From Nymphaea colorata (taxonomy: Eukaryota > Streptophyta > Magnoliopsida > Nymphaeales > Nymphaeaceae), in contig NC_045149.1 in assembly GCF_008831285.2 (NCBI RefSeq), forward strand, positions 9,576,417-9,640,416: 64,000 bases of DNA, given 5' to 3'. Positions within the stretch are counted from its first letter, which is position 1. Each line of letters starts with the position of its first letter. Position numbers and translations under genes: made by a program. The notes under the pieces were generated by a model. The model saw nothing but the letters and a program-made list of their open reading frames with translations. It was not told where the DNA came from and ran no database searches. This document shows, piece by piece, positions 11,771-22,600 of the stretch.

Positions 11771-12470
11771 TCAAGTATAGAATTTCTTGAGATGCAAAGC
11801 ATTAATCGGATCAGGGATTTCGACTCCATCGGCGTCAATCAGCCGATAAGAATTGTGATGTAGAACCTCCTTGTCGACATAAGGTCCATCCCAGTTCGGT
11901 GCCCATTTTCCTTTAGGTCTACTCTTGAGTGGAACTATAGATCTTAGTACAAGATCATTTACTTGAAATTTTCTCTCAATGACCGATTTGGCATAATGTC
12001 GGGCGACTCTCTTGCGATAGACTTCAGCGTGCTCTGCCACTTGTAGTCTTTTCTCATCTAAGAGGTCTAATTGAGCAAGTCTCTTTTTTTGATACTTGCT
12101 AATTGGGAGTTCAATGAGAGCAGCAAATTTCATTGCTGGTTTTTGGACATGTAATGGAAGGACAATTTCCGTTTCATATACTAACTCTACTGGTGTAGCA
12201 TTGGTGGGTGTCTGAATTGATGGTGCATGCAACTGACATTTGATGCATTTCTTGACAAATTGGTCACAGTCCTTTTGCATTGTAGGCCAATAATATCCTG
12301 CTCTGACTATCTGTTTGACGAGGGTCTGATACCCTACATGTCCTCCACAAATTCCTTCATGAGCTTCTTGAATGACTTCTAGTGCCTCATTTACGTTGAG
12401 ACATCTAGCATATTCTGTACTGAATCCTCTTCTATATAGGATGTCTGCTAAAATGAAATATCTTGATGAC
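11771..12470 (-). pseudogene. Integrase with the catalytic core deleted
   Basis: Retrotransposon integrase inserts the DNA copy. Here the N-terminal zinc-binding region can be followed: GYYWPTMQKDC, then CIKCQLHAP. The reading then passes straight from APSIQTP to TNATPVEL, which in copy 2 lies on the far side of the catalytic core. The roughly 160-170 residues that carry D, D and E are missing, yet the frame continues for 169 codons to the C-terminal part (LDLLDEKR, VNDLVLR, GPYVDKEV). The loss is thus an in-frame deletion near 12205-12220. The frame upstream of 12280 is also interrupted. It cannot be active as integrase. Confidence 0.8.
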
Positions 12471-12579
12471 GTATGCCTTAGGGCCCATTGCTCCTTTACA
12501 TTTCAGGTGGAAGTGTTCCTGTTCGGAGAAAATCTTTGATGTTTTGATACCATGGTGTTTCTCTGCTTTTTGCTTGTAA

Positions 12580-14461
12580 TACCTATTCTGGTATGACAAA
12601 AGAAGGTTGTTCGAGTCTTCCGACTTCAAAAGATCTGATAGATTCTCCAGGTTTGAATGCAATGGTGGAGCCTAAACTGGCTAAACCGTCTGCAATCGGG
12701 TAAAATTCTCTTTTGGCATGCAAGAGTTGATATTCCTCGAATTGTCTTAAGAGGGAAGTTGCTAACTCTTGATATGAGATCAATTTCTGATCTTTGACTT
12801 ACCAATCTCCATTGACCTGACTGACAACTAAGAGAGAATCTCCAAAAATGTGAACTCTCTGCACTTTAAATTTGAGCAGCATTTTGAGTCCTTGGATTAG
12901 GGCCTCGTACTCTGCCATATTATGCGTGCAAGAAAAATTCAATTTGAGGGAGTAAGGAATCATTTCCTTTTCCGGTGTAGTGAAAAGTATCCCAATGCCT
13001 GCCCCAGCTATGCTTTTAGATCCATCAAAATACATCTCCCAAATTGGCTCTGGTTCAGTCGTTAGGATTTGCTCATCTGGAAAATCATCCTCTGTTTTGA
13101 TTTCTTCAGATAGAGGAAAATCTGCCAACTGATCTGTGATGGCTTGCCCCTTGATTGATTTTTGTGACACATATTCCAAATCATATTGCATCAACAAAAC
13201 CTGCCACTTTGCTATCTTTTCATTCAGAAATGGCTGTTCAAGGATATATTTGAGTCGATTAAGTTTGGATAAAATTTTAACTTCGCATGCCAATAGGTAA
13301 TGTCTTAATTTTTGACACATCCATACCAATGCCAAACAAGTTTTTTCCATGTGCGAGTAGTTCTTTTCATACTGCACAAATGTCTTATTGATGTAATAAA
13401 TGGCATGTTCTATTCGACATCCTTCTTCATATTGAGCCAAAAATCCACCACAAGCTGAATTGTTGACTGTGACGTAAAGAAGTAGAGGTTTCCCTAGAAT
13501 TGGAGGTTTTAAAATTGGTGGACAAAGAAGATACTTCTTGATCTTTTCAAATGGGACTTGACATTCATGTCTCCATTCAAACTTGATTCCTTTCCGTAGT
13601 AAATGGTTGAAGGGTTCACATCTCATGGCAAGATTAGATATAAACCTTCTAATTGACTGAATTCTGCCTTATAAGCTGCGTAGCTCCTTGAGATTTGTTG
13701 GCGGCGGCATTTCGATGATCGCCTTTGCTTTGGAGGGATCCATTTCGATTCCCTTTTTGCTAACCATAAATCTCAAAAGATTACCAGATTCCACACCAAA
13801 TACACATTTTTGTGGATTCAACCTAAGCTTATACTGCAAGAGTCTATCAAAAACTTGAGAAAGAATGTTGATGTGATTTTCCCTTGTTTTTGACTTAATT
13901 AGTAGATCATCTACATATGCATCCATGATCTGATGCATTTGATCATGAAAAATAGTTGTCATGACTCTTTGATATGTTGTCCCAGCGTTCCTCAAACCAA
14001 ACGACATTACCATATATCAAAAAGTACCCCATGGGGTTGTAAACGATGTTTTGGCTTGATCTTGAGCAGCCAGTTTAATTTGGTTATAGCCAGAATATCC
14101 ATCCATAAAAGAGAACAAAGCGTGGCTTGCAGTACTGTCGACCAACAAGTCGATGTTTGGAAGTGGATAGTCGTCCTTTGGTGTGGCTTTATTCAAATCT
14201 CTGAAATCGATGCAGAGTCGAATTTTGCCATTTTTCTTTGGGACTACCATAATGTTTGCTAACCATTCAGGATAGTCGATTGCTCAGATGAACCTTGCCT
14301 TTAGTAGGTCTTCTAGGCCTTTCTTAACTTGCCCCTCAAGACGAGGGTCTAGTTTTCTCAACTTTTGTTTGATTGGCTTGCATTCTGGTTTCAATTGTAG
14401 TCGATGCTCAACTAATTTTGTATCGAGTCCTGGCGTGTCCTCATAAGTCCATGCAAAGTAT
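12580..14461 (-). pseudogene. Reverse transcriptase and dual RNase H of Tat copy 1
   Basis: RT copies element RNA into DNA and RNase H removes the RNA. From its 5' side (14461 downward) the frame shows FAWTYEDTPGL, KLRKLDPRLEG, VPKKNGKIRLCIDFRDLNK, FSFMDGYSGYNQI, MSFGLRNAGTTYQR and the catalytic AYVDDLLIK (about 13905). The first RNase H region includes PLLLYVTVNNSACGGFLAQY and EKTCLALVWMCQKLRHY. A second one has the active-site words MYFDGSKS, EYEALIQG and FGDSLLVV (12799-13080), the two-RNase-H layout of the Tat lineage. In-frame stops near 14282, 14015, 13668 and 12797 break it. It continues from the RT start now on the plus strand at 19432-19663, separated by the inversion. Confidence 0.85.
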
Positions 14462-14506
14462 TGATTTGCATATGACACCCTTTGAGAAAGGGGTGGGGTG
14501 CGAACA
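14462..14506 (+). repeat. Detached 3' tip of the 5' LTR
   Basis: These 45 bases (TGATTTGCATATGACACCC.. ending GGGGTGCGAACA) match the last bases of the LTR as read on the minus strand at 7239-7195. Here they stand on the plus strand, directly before a primer-binding site, with no LTR body to their left. They show that the plus-strand block belongs to the same element and was flipped. Confidence 0.85.
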
Positions 14507-14508
14507 GA

Positions 14509-14526
14509 TGGCACACCCAGTGGGAC
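14509..14526 (+). other. Primer-binding site of Tat copy 1
   Basis: TGGCACACCCAGTGGGAC starts two bases after the LTR tip. Plant LTR elements start this site with TGG, complementary to the CCA end of a tRNA. The matching site in copy 2 is at 50511. I cannot assign the tRNA with confidence. Confidence 0.6.
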
Positions 14527-15286
14527 CCGTCATTGTTTGTTTAAGGACCTATTTGAATCATATACAAGTTATTTTACAATGTCGGATATCAATTGCACAA
14601 AAAATTTCATAAACATGCATACCGGCATCATGTAGTATACATTGAGGAGATTTCATGAACCTCTTCCATTTCAATTTATCCTACCCCTCCTCAATTTAGG
14701 GATTGTATGCAGCCCATGTATGCTCTCAAATTTTTAAATCTATTTCGTAGGAATGTATGCAATAGAGCCATCTATTTCGTATCTTCTCATGAATTTTGAA
14801 AAACAAATCCTAACCTATATCATGTCCCGGTCATCACATTGCCAGGCTATCTCTAGGACATTATTCCAAGATGTAGCCTTAAAATTGGACCACCCAATTG
14901 GTCTGAGAAGTCCCCCATTAGTATCGAAATAGACAATAGTCCCGGTATATCGATGGGTGAACAAGGAGAATTGGAGAGCCCAAATCTAGAAAACCCTTGG
15001 AGAAGTTTATGCTAGTACCATAAGTTTGGTATATAGGCATACCTTAAATTATTGGATAAATCGAAAACGATTCACTCATTTATTCTCCATAGGTTCCAAG
15101 ACCAATTTTCAAAACAATGCATATAGGCAAGAGTCCTAGGGAATGCATTATCAATTTTTCGTTAATTGTTTATTTTGATGCATATGATGTTTGCCTCTAA
15201 GTCCATGTCCAAACCCAATGTCAAAACTCTTCTCGAATCTCTATTGGGTCAATTCATGTCAATGTCTAACACCTTCTCTTGTCTAG
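14527..15286 (+). other. Leader between primer site and PMD ORF
   Basis: Untranslated leader of about 760 bases, inside the inverted block. No features recognised. The equivalent stretch in copy 2 is about 50529-50880. Confidence 0.5.
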
Positions 15287-16496
15287 ATGGACTCAGAAAG
15301 CATTTTCTCATATGACCACATCCTATTCGGGTCATGTCAAGGTCGATCCGGACTTCGCATCATCTCAAGTGGTGTCTACCTACCTCAGTGGTATCTTTCA
15401 TGGTACCCAACTTTTCGTTGTATGTTTCCGGACCACTTAGAAGATTGCGGTCTCGAAGAAGCAATTAGTCTTGCCACGCAACCTATCAATGGCAATCTAA
15501 TCCATGCAGTTGCCGAAAGATGGAACCCAAGGACCAACACATTCTGGTTTCTATGGGGTGAAATGACAATCACTCTTGATGAGTTCTCCAGCATTATGGG
15601 TTTGCCAGAACCAAAAGGTGACCCAAGAGGTTCAATTGAAGACCAGTTCCTTGTAAACCAAGGTCAAGTCAAAACTCTAGAAGTGATTCGTAAACTCACA
15701 GGGAAACGGAGTTGGCCTTTTCTAGAGAAAGTTGGACATCAATATCTTCCGCTACAAGAACTTGGTGAAACATATTCCCAATTTGTCAACCCTGCATCAC
15801 TATCTAGAAGTGTTGCAGACAAATATAAAAACTCCATGGTGACTTGTACCGCGGGTCTTATCTTCTTCAACAATGAAGAGCACATAATGGATTTCCGCAT
15901 AGCCCGCCTCTTCAGAAAATGGGGGCATGTCAAAGTCCATCACATATCCGTAGCAATGGCAGCCTTGGCATTTCTTTACAGAGGACTGACCAAATTTTCA
16001 ATTGGAGATGCAGACTTGATAGAAGGATGTGTCTTCGCACTACAAGCATGGTTCTACAAACATGTGGGGCCACAATCATGTCATTTTCAGAATACCGACG
16101 GCCAGTTATCCAGTATGGAATACTACCGTAGGAGGATGGAGGAAGTGGATGACTCCGTCATCATTTGGGACTTCTTTGATCGAGAAGTCATCAAGTCAAG
16201 ATACACCTACAACTCAGTCAGAGGAAGTCTTCTATTGGGACCATTCTTCATAGTCGAATACCATCCAGAGGTTGCCTCAAACAGTTATCCTTGCATCAAA
16301 TGAAAGCATATCCAATTGAGTCAGAAAGAGCCATTGTAGAGTGTGAACTAGATACCGAAGAGTAGTCAGGAATATACACCTACACCCAACAACGTTGGGA
16401 ATCATTTGCTCACTTGTATCTTATCCTTGGTCCAGGAATGGGTCCTGAATATGTAAAATGGTGGGATGAAGTCCGCCCATCTATCCTTCTGTCCTA
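15287..16496 (+). CDS. Plant mobile domain (PMD) protein, extra ORF upstream of gag
   Basis: 338 codons from ATG at 15287 to 16303 are open. The diagnostic PMD block is at residues 76-109: AVAERWNPRTNTFWFLWGE, then MTITLDEFSSIMGLP, the signature seen in MAIN/MAIL1-type host proteins and in transposon-borne PMD proteins. Further conserved parts are the MAALAFLYRGLTKFSIG region (residues 222-238) and the IEGCVFALQAWFYKH region (246-260). A related C-terminal stretch (SFAHLYLILG, KWWDEVRPS) continues in another frame to 16496 after a frame change near 16295 and a stop near 16362, so the protein may be truncated. Biochemical role unknown; PMD host proteins act in silencing and genome stability. 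Copy 2 carries the same ORF in the same place (50880-52080), so it belongs to the element. Confidence 0.8.
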
Positions 16497-16680
16497 GATT
16501 GTCATGTCTGGTACATTGTTGTTAAGCCAAAATTTGTCAAGTTTTGTCAAGTTGTATTGAACTTTGTCAAGTTTTGTCATTCTCATCTTTCTTTTAATAT
16601 GCAATAAAAATTCGTCATCTCTCGTCAATTCAAATCCTGACATTTTCAATTTTTCTTCTTGCAAGGTGAACATCCGCTTT
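16497..16680 (+). other. Spacer between PMD ORF and gag, intron-like end
   Basis: An AT-rich, stop-rich spacer ends in TTTTTCTTCTTGCAAG, just before GTGAACATCC and the gag ATG at 16681. Copy 2 has a T-rich stretch ending ATCTCATAAG before GTGAATAC at the same place. A splice acceptor feeding gag is possible; I see no firm donor. Confidence 0.35.
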
Positions 16681-18205
16681 ATGTTCGAAACCAGAAGCCA
16701 ACAAAGAAGAAGGATTGAAATGGAGCTAGAGCAAACTTTTATGGGAAACAAAGGAGATGAATCCTCCTTAGAAACACCTCCCAAGCTAGAAATGAATGAT
16801 CCAGAATTTGAAGAAAGTAGAAGATTTCAGAGATACATGATTATGTTCAATAAAGAACAAGCTCAGGTAGAAAAAGCCAAAAAGAAAGGGAAGAAGACAA
16901 AGAAGTATTCATCAAGTAGCTCCAACTCTTCTGAGGATACTACAACAGAATCCAGTAGTGAGGAAGAACAAAAAACTCCCAAGAAAAAGAAGAAGGGAGA
17001 ATCCTGAAAAACAAAAATTCAGGAAGTTGAAAAGAAGTTGAACGCAGTTCAACTCAAAGGCAAGAATAAAAGGAATTTTTCGTGCGAAGATTTCTACGAA
17101 AGCTTCAAAAACGACAAGCATATAAAAAACTTGCGTAAGAAATTTATCAAATTTGATGGCCCTGGAGACCCAAAGGTCACATTTGGCCATGTTCTTTGCT
17201 GAATGCTACAAATTTTGCCACAATCACAGGGCCCTCTTTCGATGTTTCCCAAGAAGCTTGGAAGGAATTACCGCACAATGGTACCAGGAACACATCAACC
17301 CAGTCGAATTGAAAAATTTTGACAAGTTAATCAACATTTTCATTGAAAGGTTCATTCAAAACATCGAAACTGCACCAACGATCACCACACTATGCTATCT
17401 GAAGCAGAGGCCAAGTGAAAAGGTGAGAGATTTCATTCAAAGGTGGAGGTCTTCTTGCAACAAGATGAGGGATCAAATCTCTCAATCCCATGCATTGGGA
17501 CTCATCGTAAACAATTTGACACAATCATTAAGGAGCCTCATTTTCAATGCTCCAATCAAGTCTTTCATCGATCTCACCGAGAGGGCAGAATGCATTGAAG
17601 CAGGAATTGAAAATGGAGCTTTTGATGATGTCATCCCGTTAAAGGTTAGGGAAGATACAAAGAAGAATAGCATAAGTCAAAATGCTCCAGCCAACATCGT
17701 AGCCAACGCCGCCACCCTCAAGAAAGAGAAGCCAAAATATCCCAAGAATAAAGGGCTAATGGACAAAGCTAGTGGCAGTAGCAGTGGCACTAAAATTAAA
17801 CATCCTGGATGGGGATACGATAGGAAATTTACCCCATTACAACAGAGTTATGAAGAGGTCATGCACATGTTGATCGAAAGAGGTACTCTGTTTCTCCCAA
17901 AAGTCTCCAACCCCCCACCGATGATGGGGAAAAACAAAGAGCAATTCTGTAAATTTTATCGTGCTTCAGGACACAACACAGAAGACTGCCTTGTACTTAA
18001 AAATATTGTGCAAGATGCAGTAGATAAAGAAATCATCAAAGAAGTCAGCGAACAAGCAGACATTCTCAAAAACTCTTTTCCTAAACATGGGAAAGGAATA
18101 GTTTCGATAGTCAGATTTTCAATAGGTCATCAAATTATGGTGACAAACAAAAGGGACACAACGTCCCTGGATTTCTTTGGATTACTTTTCAAACATGATA
18201 AATGA
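16681..18205 (+). pseudogene. Gag of Tat/Ogre-like copy 1
   Basis: Gag forms the particle that holds the element RNA. The start at 16681 (MFETRSQ) matches MVESRAQ in copy 2 (52245). Residues about 65-108 are a low-complexity Lys/Ser/Glu stretch (KKKGKKTKKYSSSSS, then acidic, then KTPKKKKK). A stop at 17005 and a frame change near 17160-17180 interrupt it. From 17170 the retrotransposon gag core follows: LAMFFAECYKF, LEGITAQWYQEHI, FIQRWRSSCNKM, then the zinc-knuckle-like CKFYRASGHNTEDC (about 17950), a variant in which one metal ligand appears replaced. Protease follows about 190 bases later. Confidence 0.8.
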
Positions 18206-18399
18206 TCCATCAATGCACAAACCGGACTAGTTAAACAAGACCATCTGACAGAGATTGATCAGAAGTCACAAGTGTGCGACCCTGAACCATTGGAATTTAT
18301 TTTCAAGGAATTAGACCCCTAGCCAAAGTCAGGAAGGGAGGATTTATCCCTAACCAAGGAAATTGATGGGCATTTGAATTATGTGAAAATGGTCCGATC
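18206..18399 (+). pseudogene. Gag-protease linker with stops
   Basis: Reading continues with related sequence (DPEPLEFIFKELDP) but contains stops at 18203 and 18321. It links gag to the protease frame. Confidence 0.5.
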
Positions 18400-19251
18400 A
18401 TGTTCTCTGATAAAGATCTACCAATTGGAGATGCATCGCATAATGATGTCTTGCACATACTGGTAGAAACAAGGGGAACCAGAGTTTCTCATGTTTTAGT
18501 TGATGGTGTAGCAAGCCTAAACATTTGTCCACAACAAACAGCTCATGAGTTAGGCATAAGACAGGCTGACTATACACCGTCGTCGATTTTCATCCATGGA
18601 TATGATGGAACAGGACAACCATGCCTAGGATGTATATGTCTAGATCTGAATATCTTTGAGACGTATCATCGGGTTTTATTTCATGTGGTGGATATAGAAC
18701 CCTCATTCAACCTATTGCTTGGTAGACCGTGGATCCATGCTACCAATGCAGTTCCTTCCACTCTACATCAGTGCATCAAATGGACTCACAACAGGAATAC
18801 TATAACCATCTATGCAGAGGATAGGGAGAGTCGGCTTGTGCACCTAATGATTTCGGTACCAACATATACAATTGAGGTACCCAGTATTCGAGTCTGCAAA
18901 GAGGAAGAAATATCTCAAAGTCTTAGCAGATTGGTCATTTAGAAACCGAAGAAACAGGTGTGGGTAAAAAAGGGTACCAAACCTGAAACAAGTTACAAAA
19001 GGCATCCGTTATTCAAGAAATTCTGCCAGAATGAGAAAGGATTGGATTTATTCATACGCCATGACTACCAGCCATTTACTGGCCTTGGCAAACATGAAAA
19101 TGGAATCTTGGAACCAGTTACCTTGACAGGACAACGAGACACTCAAGCCTTAGGATGGCAAAACAATGAAAAAGTGGATGCCGAGGAAGAATTTAAGCCA
19201 ATACCTTTTGTCAAGAGGAATACCATAGGCGGATGTTCACCATCAATCTGA
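18400..19251 (+). pseudogene. Retropepsin-like protease and G-patch-like tail of Tat copy 1
   Basis: The aspartic protease releases gag and pol products. The fold is recognisable from HVLVDGVASLNICP at the active site through FHVVDIEPSFNLLLGRPWIH. Family members read DNGSALN-like at the catalytic Asp; here the expected Asp-x-Gly-Ser order is altered (DGVAS), so activity is doubtful. The frame stops at 18942, and a second open frame (18958-19251) carries YQPFTGLGKHENGILEP, the glycine-rich G-patch-like segment that Tat elements place after protease. The same order is present in copy 2 (54092-54780). Confidence 0.75.
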
Positions 19252-19431
19252 ATCAACAAATTTGCTATCATTTTGACATCGAGTCATCATTTTGTTATTT
19301 TGTTATCATTGTACTCCAAATAGACCAAGTGTCTTCATTTTGTAATACCTTCAAAGATGCAATGGCATATGCAATTTACTTCCATGTACAATGTCTCAAA
19401 TCTCATCTAACTTCTTTATAATCTTTAGGAT
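19252..19431 (+). other. Intron-like spacer between protease and RT
   Basis: An AT- and T-rich stretch with several stops ends TTCTTTATAATCTTTAG, followed by GATGACATCTGAGG. Copy 2 has an equivalent spacer ending CATTCTCTTTACAG before GATGTCAGAAC. Ogre elements are known to splice an intron at this place. The donor could not be set by eye. Confidence 0.4.
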
Positions 19432-19663
19432 GACATCTGAGGATCAAACAACAAAAGTCTTTAAGGAGGTAAATCCAGAATTCACTTGAGACAGAGTGTC
19501 CAGAGTTCATCCAAATAAGAAATCCAGATCAACCGTCACCTTTGATTAATGATCCAATGGAGGAAATTAATATTGGTACGGAAGAGAACCCAAAGATTTT
19601 GCAAATTGGAACAAGACTTTCAGCAGGTGAAAGAAAAGAGTTGATAGACTTCCTCAAAGAGCA
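19432..19663 (+). pseudogene. Start of reverse transcriptase frame, cut by the inversion
   Basis: The frame reads NIGTEENPKILQIGTRL and then ERKELIDFLKEQQ, closely matching copy 2 (NIGTSENLKILQIG at 55151). It then runs into LTR sequence at 19664. The next RT segment (FAWTYED..) is on the minus strand at 14461. This abrupt end is one of the two inversion junctions. Confidence 0.8.
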
Positions 19664-22600
19664 GCAAATCAGCAAAATTCTTTTAAAATTGAGGTTTTGA
19701 AAAATATTTTAATGAAAAGGGCTCCGCCCGTCGGTACGAGGTCCAACCGTTCCTACCGCCCTTAACAAGGGTAATTAGACTAAGGACTAAGGATCATTTG
19801 GATCAAATACGAGTTTTTGATGCAAATCCTATATGCTTATGCATTGAGGTTTTGGATTCAAGAACCAAAATTTATTTCGAATGAGTAATTTGAACTTATT
19901 TTGAAGATTAGAGGATTTTCAAGTTGGTTCAAAGACATTTGTTTTTGTGCCATTCGATTTGAAATACACAATTCTTGAGGACCTTGAAGAGTGAAATTGA
20001 GTTCTTTATTATGAACTCTAAATGGTTCATGAGTTGAAATTATGATCAACTTTTGAAAAATAGCTAAGTTTCCTTAGCAAAGAAACTTGATTTTTCAATT
20101 CTTCTTTTGCCAAATTGTGTGATTTGGTTAGGTAGAATTCATTTTTTTGATGAAACATAGGTTCCGAATTGTTAGAAAACAAGTTGTTTTTCAAATATAC
20201 TTTGGCCAAAATCATGAATGCATTGCTTGTGTTTTCTTTTGAAGTTAAGAGAAGTTTACAAATTTTTGTTGCAATATGACTTGGTCACTTTTTGCAACTC
20301 AAATTTGAATCACTTAACTTCTTGAGAATGTGCATGTGGTGCCAATGATTTTGAGTGAAAGTGAATGCATGAAATGAGAAGGAAAATTGTATGGAACATT
20401 CATTCTTCTCTCTCTCATAATCTCTCAAGGTTCATTCATATGAAATATACATTCTTCACTCTCTCATAATCTCTTAAGGTCCATATTGCAATTGCACATC
20501 ATACGATCTACACATAGAGATTGATTTTAATTAACATGTAGGACTTTCTCCAAATATGCTTATTATATGATTAAACATATGAATTAGAGATGTAGTTCAT
20601 AAGCTTGAGACTTGACATAGAACTATCAAAATGATGAAAAATACACAAATGATGTCGAAATCAAAATTTTTTTTTTTGAAATAGATGGGAGACATGGATG
20701 ACATCCACTTTTGTCTCAAGATAGCTAAAAAAAATCGGACCTTATGTTGACTTAGATAGCTGAAAATTGTGGACATTGATTCCAATAAAGAGCTTGTTTC
20801 TTAGATAGAAATGAGAAGTTCTTAATCAAATTTCTGATTTCATACTCATGAAATCATCTTCTTTGGATGGTTCTAGGATAGTTGGCATTTCAAATATGTA
20901 AAATTTGACAATATCAATCCAATTCCTATAAAATATGGTCTGATTTCAACAACATACATACATCTTACGTATGGATTGCTGAAATTAATCAATTTTTAAA
21001 ATAAAATGAAAATGATTTCATAACTTGGTACTATGAAAGTCAAAATGAACTATCTTTTTAAAACCAGTTTGGAAACGTGTTTCAATCTGATTTTAAGAGA
21101 AGAAAAATTAACAAGAGATTGAACACATATATATATACATTCATGAGAATGCATCCATCCTTAATTTCGTCATGCAAAGGTGGATTACATTCATGAGAAT
21201 GCATCCATCCTTAATAGGCCTTTTCGTTATATATATATTGCAGCAAGATCACTCTCTCACCGTGATATTCTCTCATGGTGGGGAGTTCAAAATGGTTTTA
21301 AGCTGGTTATTTTGAAAGGGACGTGGCCTTGGGGCCTTTTTCAAAATTTGATATATGGGTTCATCTTTAAGAAAAACCGACGTATGCATGCATGATGCAT
21401 TAACATGTATATTTAATCGTAGGTTTCCGTTAGCTGGACATCATTCCCAGCCATGAAACAAATGAAAATAAATCCTCCCACGAATTGCTGGAATTAAAAT
21501 GAACTAATGAGAAGCCAAAATAAATGAGAAATGGTTAAAATCACCTACCTTGTGGTCGGTCTTGATACTTGATCTCCGCCTTCACTTGTTTTCTAAATCG
21601 AGCAATCCTAAGCAAGAATCCAAGCTTGGATTCGAGCTTAGCAAAGATAGAAGTAGAATAGCTTGCTTGCTGGAGTTTGTAGTAGGAAAGAAGGCTTCTC
21701 ACCACGAAAATCCTAAGTAAGGGTTCACTTAAGCACCCAAACTTAGCAAAATCAATGGAGAGAAATGAGAAAGAAAATATGAGAAAAGAGGGAAGAGTAC
21801 TTGGATGAATCTCTCCTATCTTCCTTGGCTTCTCCCTCCTAGCTCTTTGGCTGCCACAACTTAGTGAAGTGCTTGAAAATTTCGTCCCCCTTCTTGGTGG
21901 CCAAGAGAAGGCTTATATAGAGGAGGAGGTTGGTTCAACCAACTTCTTAACTCACCATGGCAACTTGCTTAAGACCTTGGGGACTTGTAAAATGAGTTAA
22001 ATAGGCTTTAAAGGCTCTAACTGTCCATTTCTTAGCCCATTTCCACGAGCTAGGTGGGCTGGGCTAGGTTTGGTCAACATTGGTTCAGACCTAGCTGACC
22101 AACTTTGACCAAAAATTTGGAAAAAAATGCCCTTGCACAGGGTTTTGCCATATTTTGTGCTATTTCTTTATTTTTTTGTTTGAAATCGAGTTTGTCAGGT
22201 TAAAACCTAGTTACTAAGCTCCAAATGTCATTGAATTATGATAATTCAATTTAAATTTGAATAAAATTTGAAAATACTATCAAATTTGGCTCGAAAAGGT
22301 TATTTTCGTCCACAATTTGATTGAAAACGGATTTCAACTGAATCAAACTTTTGTTTGAAAGATTGAATTTTAATTTGGTATTTTATTTATGCATTTGACA
22401 AATCTAAATGTTTATTTTCCTTTCATAAACCAATTTTGGGCTCTGTAATCTGAATTTGACAATAGAATGGCAAAATTGTCCAGATTGATCAATTTCGACT
22501 AATTGACGAAAGTCAAAGCTCATTTGCTAGTAGTTTGACTTTGTTTGAGGTAATTTGATAAATTTGAGCCAAGAAAGCTCTTTATTGAGCTAAATTGTAC

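Noticed and set aside
13933-14262. Plus-strand frames inside the minus-strand RT (also 14373-14612)
   Set aside because: Antisense shadows of RT; no domain in these readings.
15287-16303. The PMD ORF as a captured or resident host gene
   Set aside because: A homologous, decayed ORF occupies the same slot in copy 2 (50880-52080), so it is part of the retroelement family.
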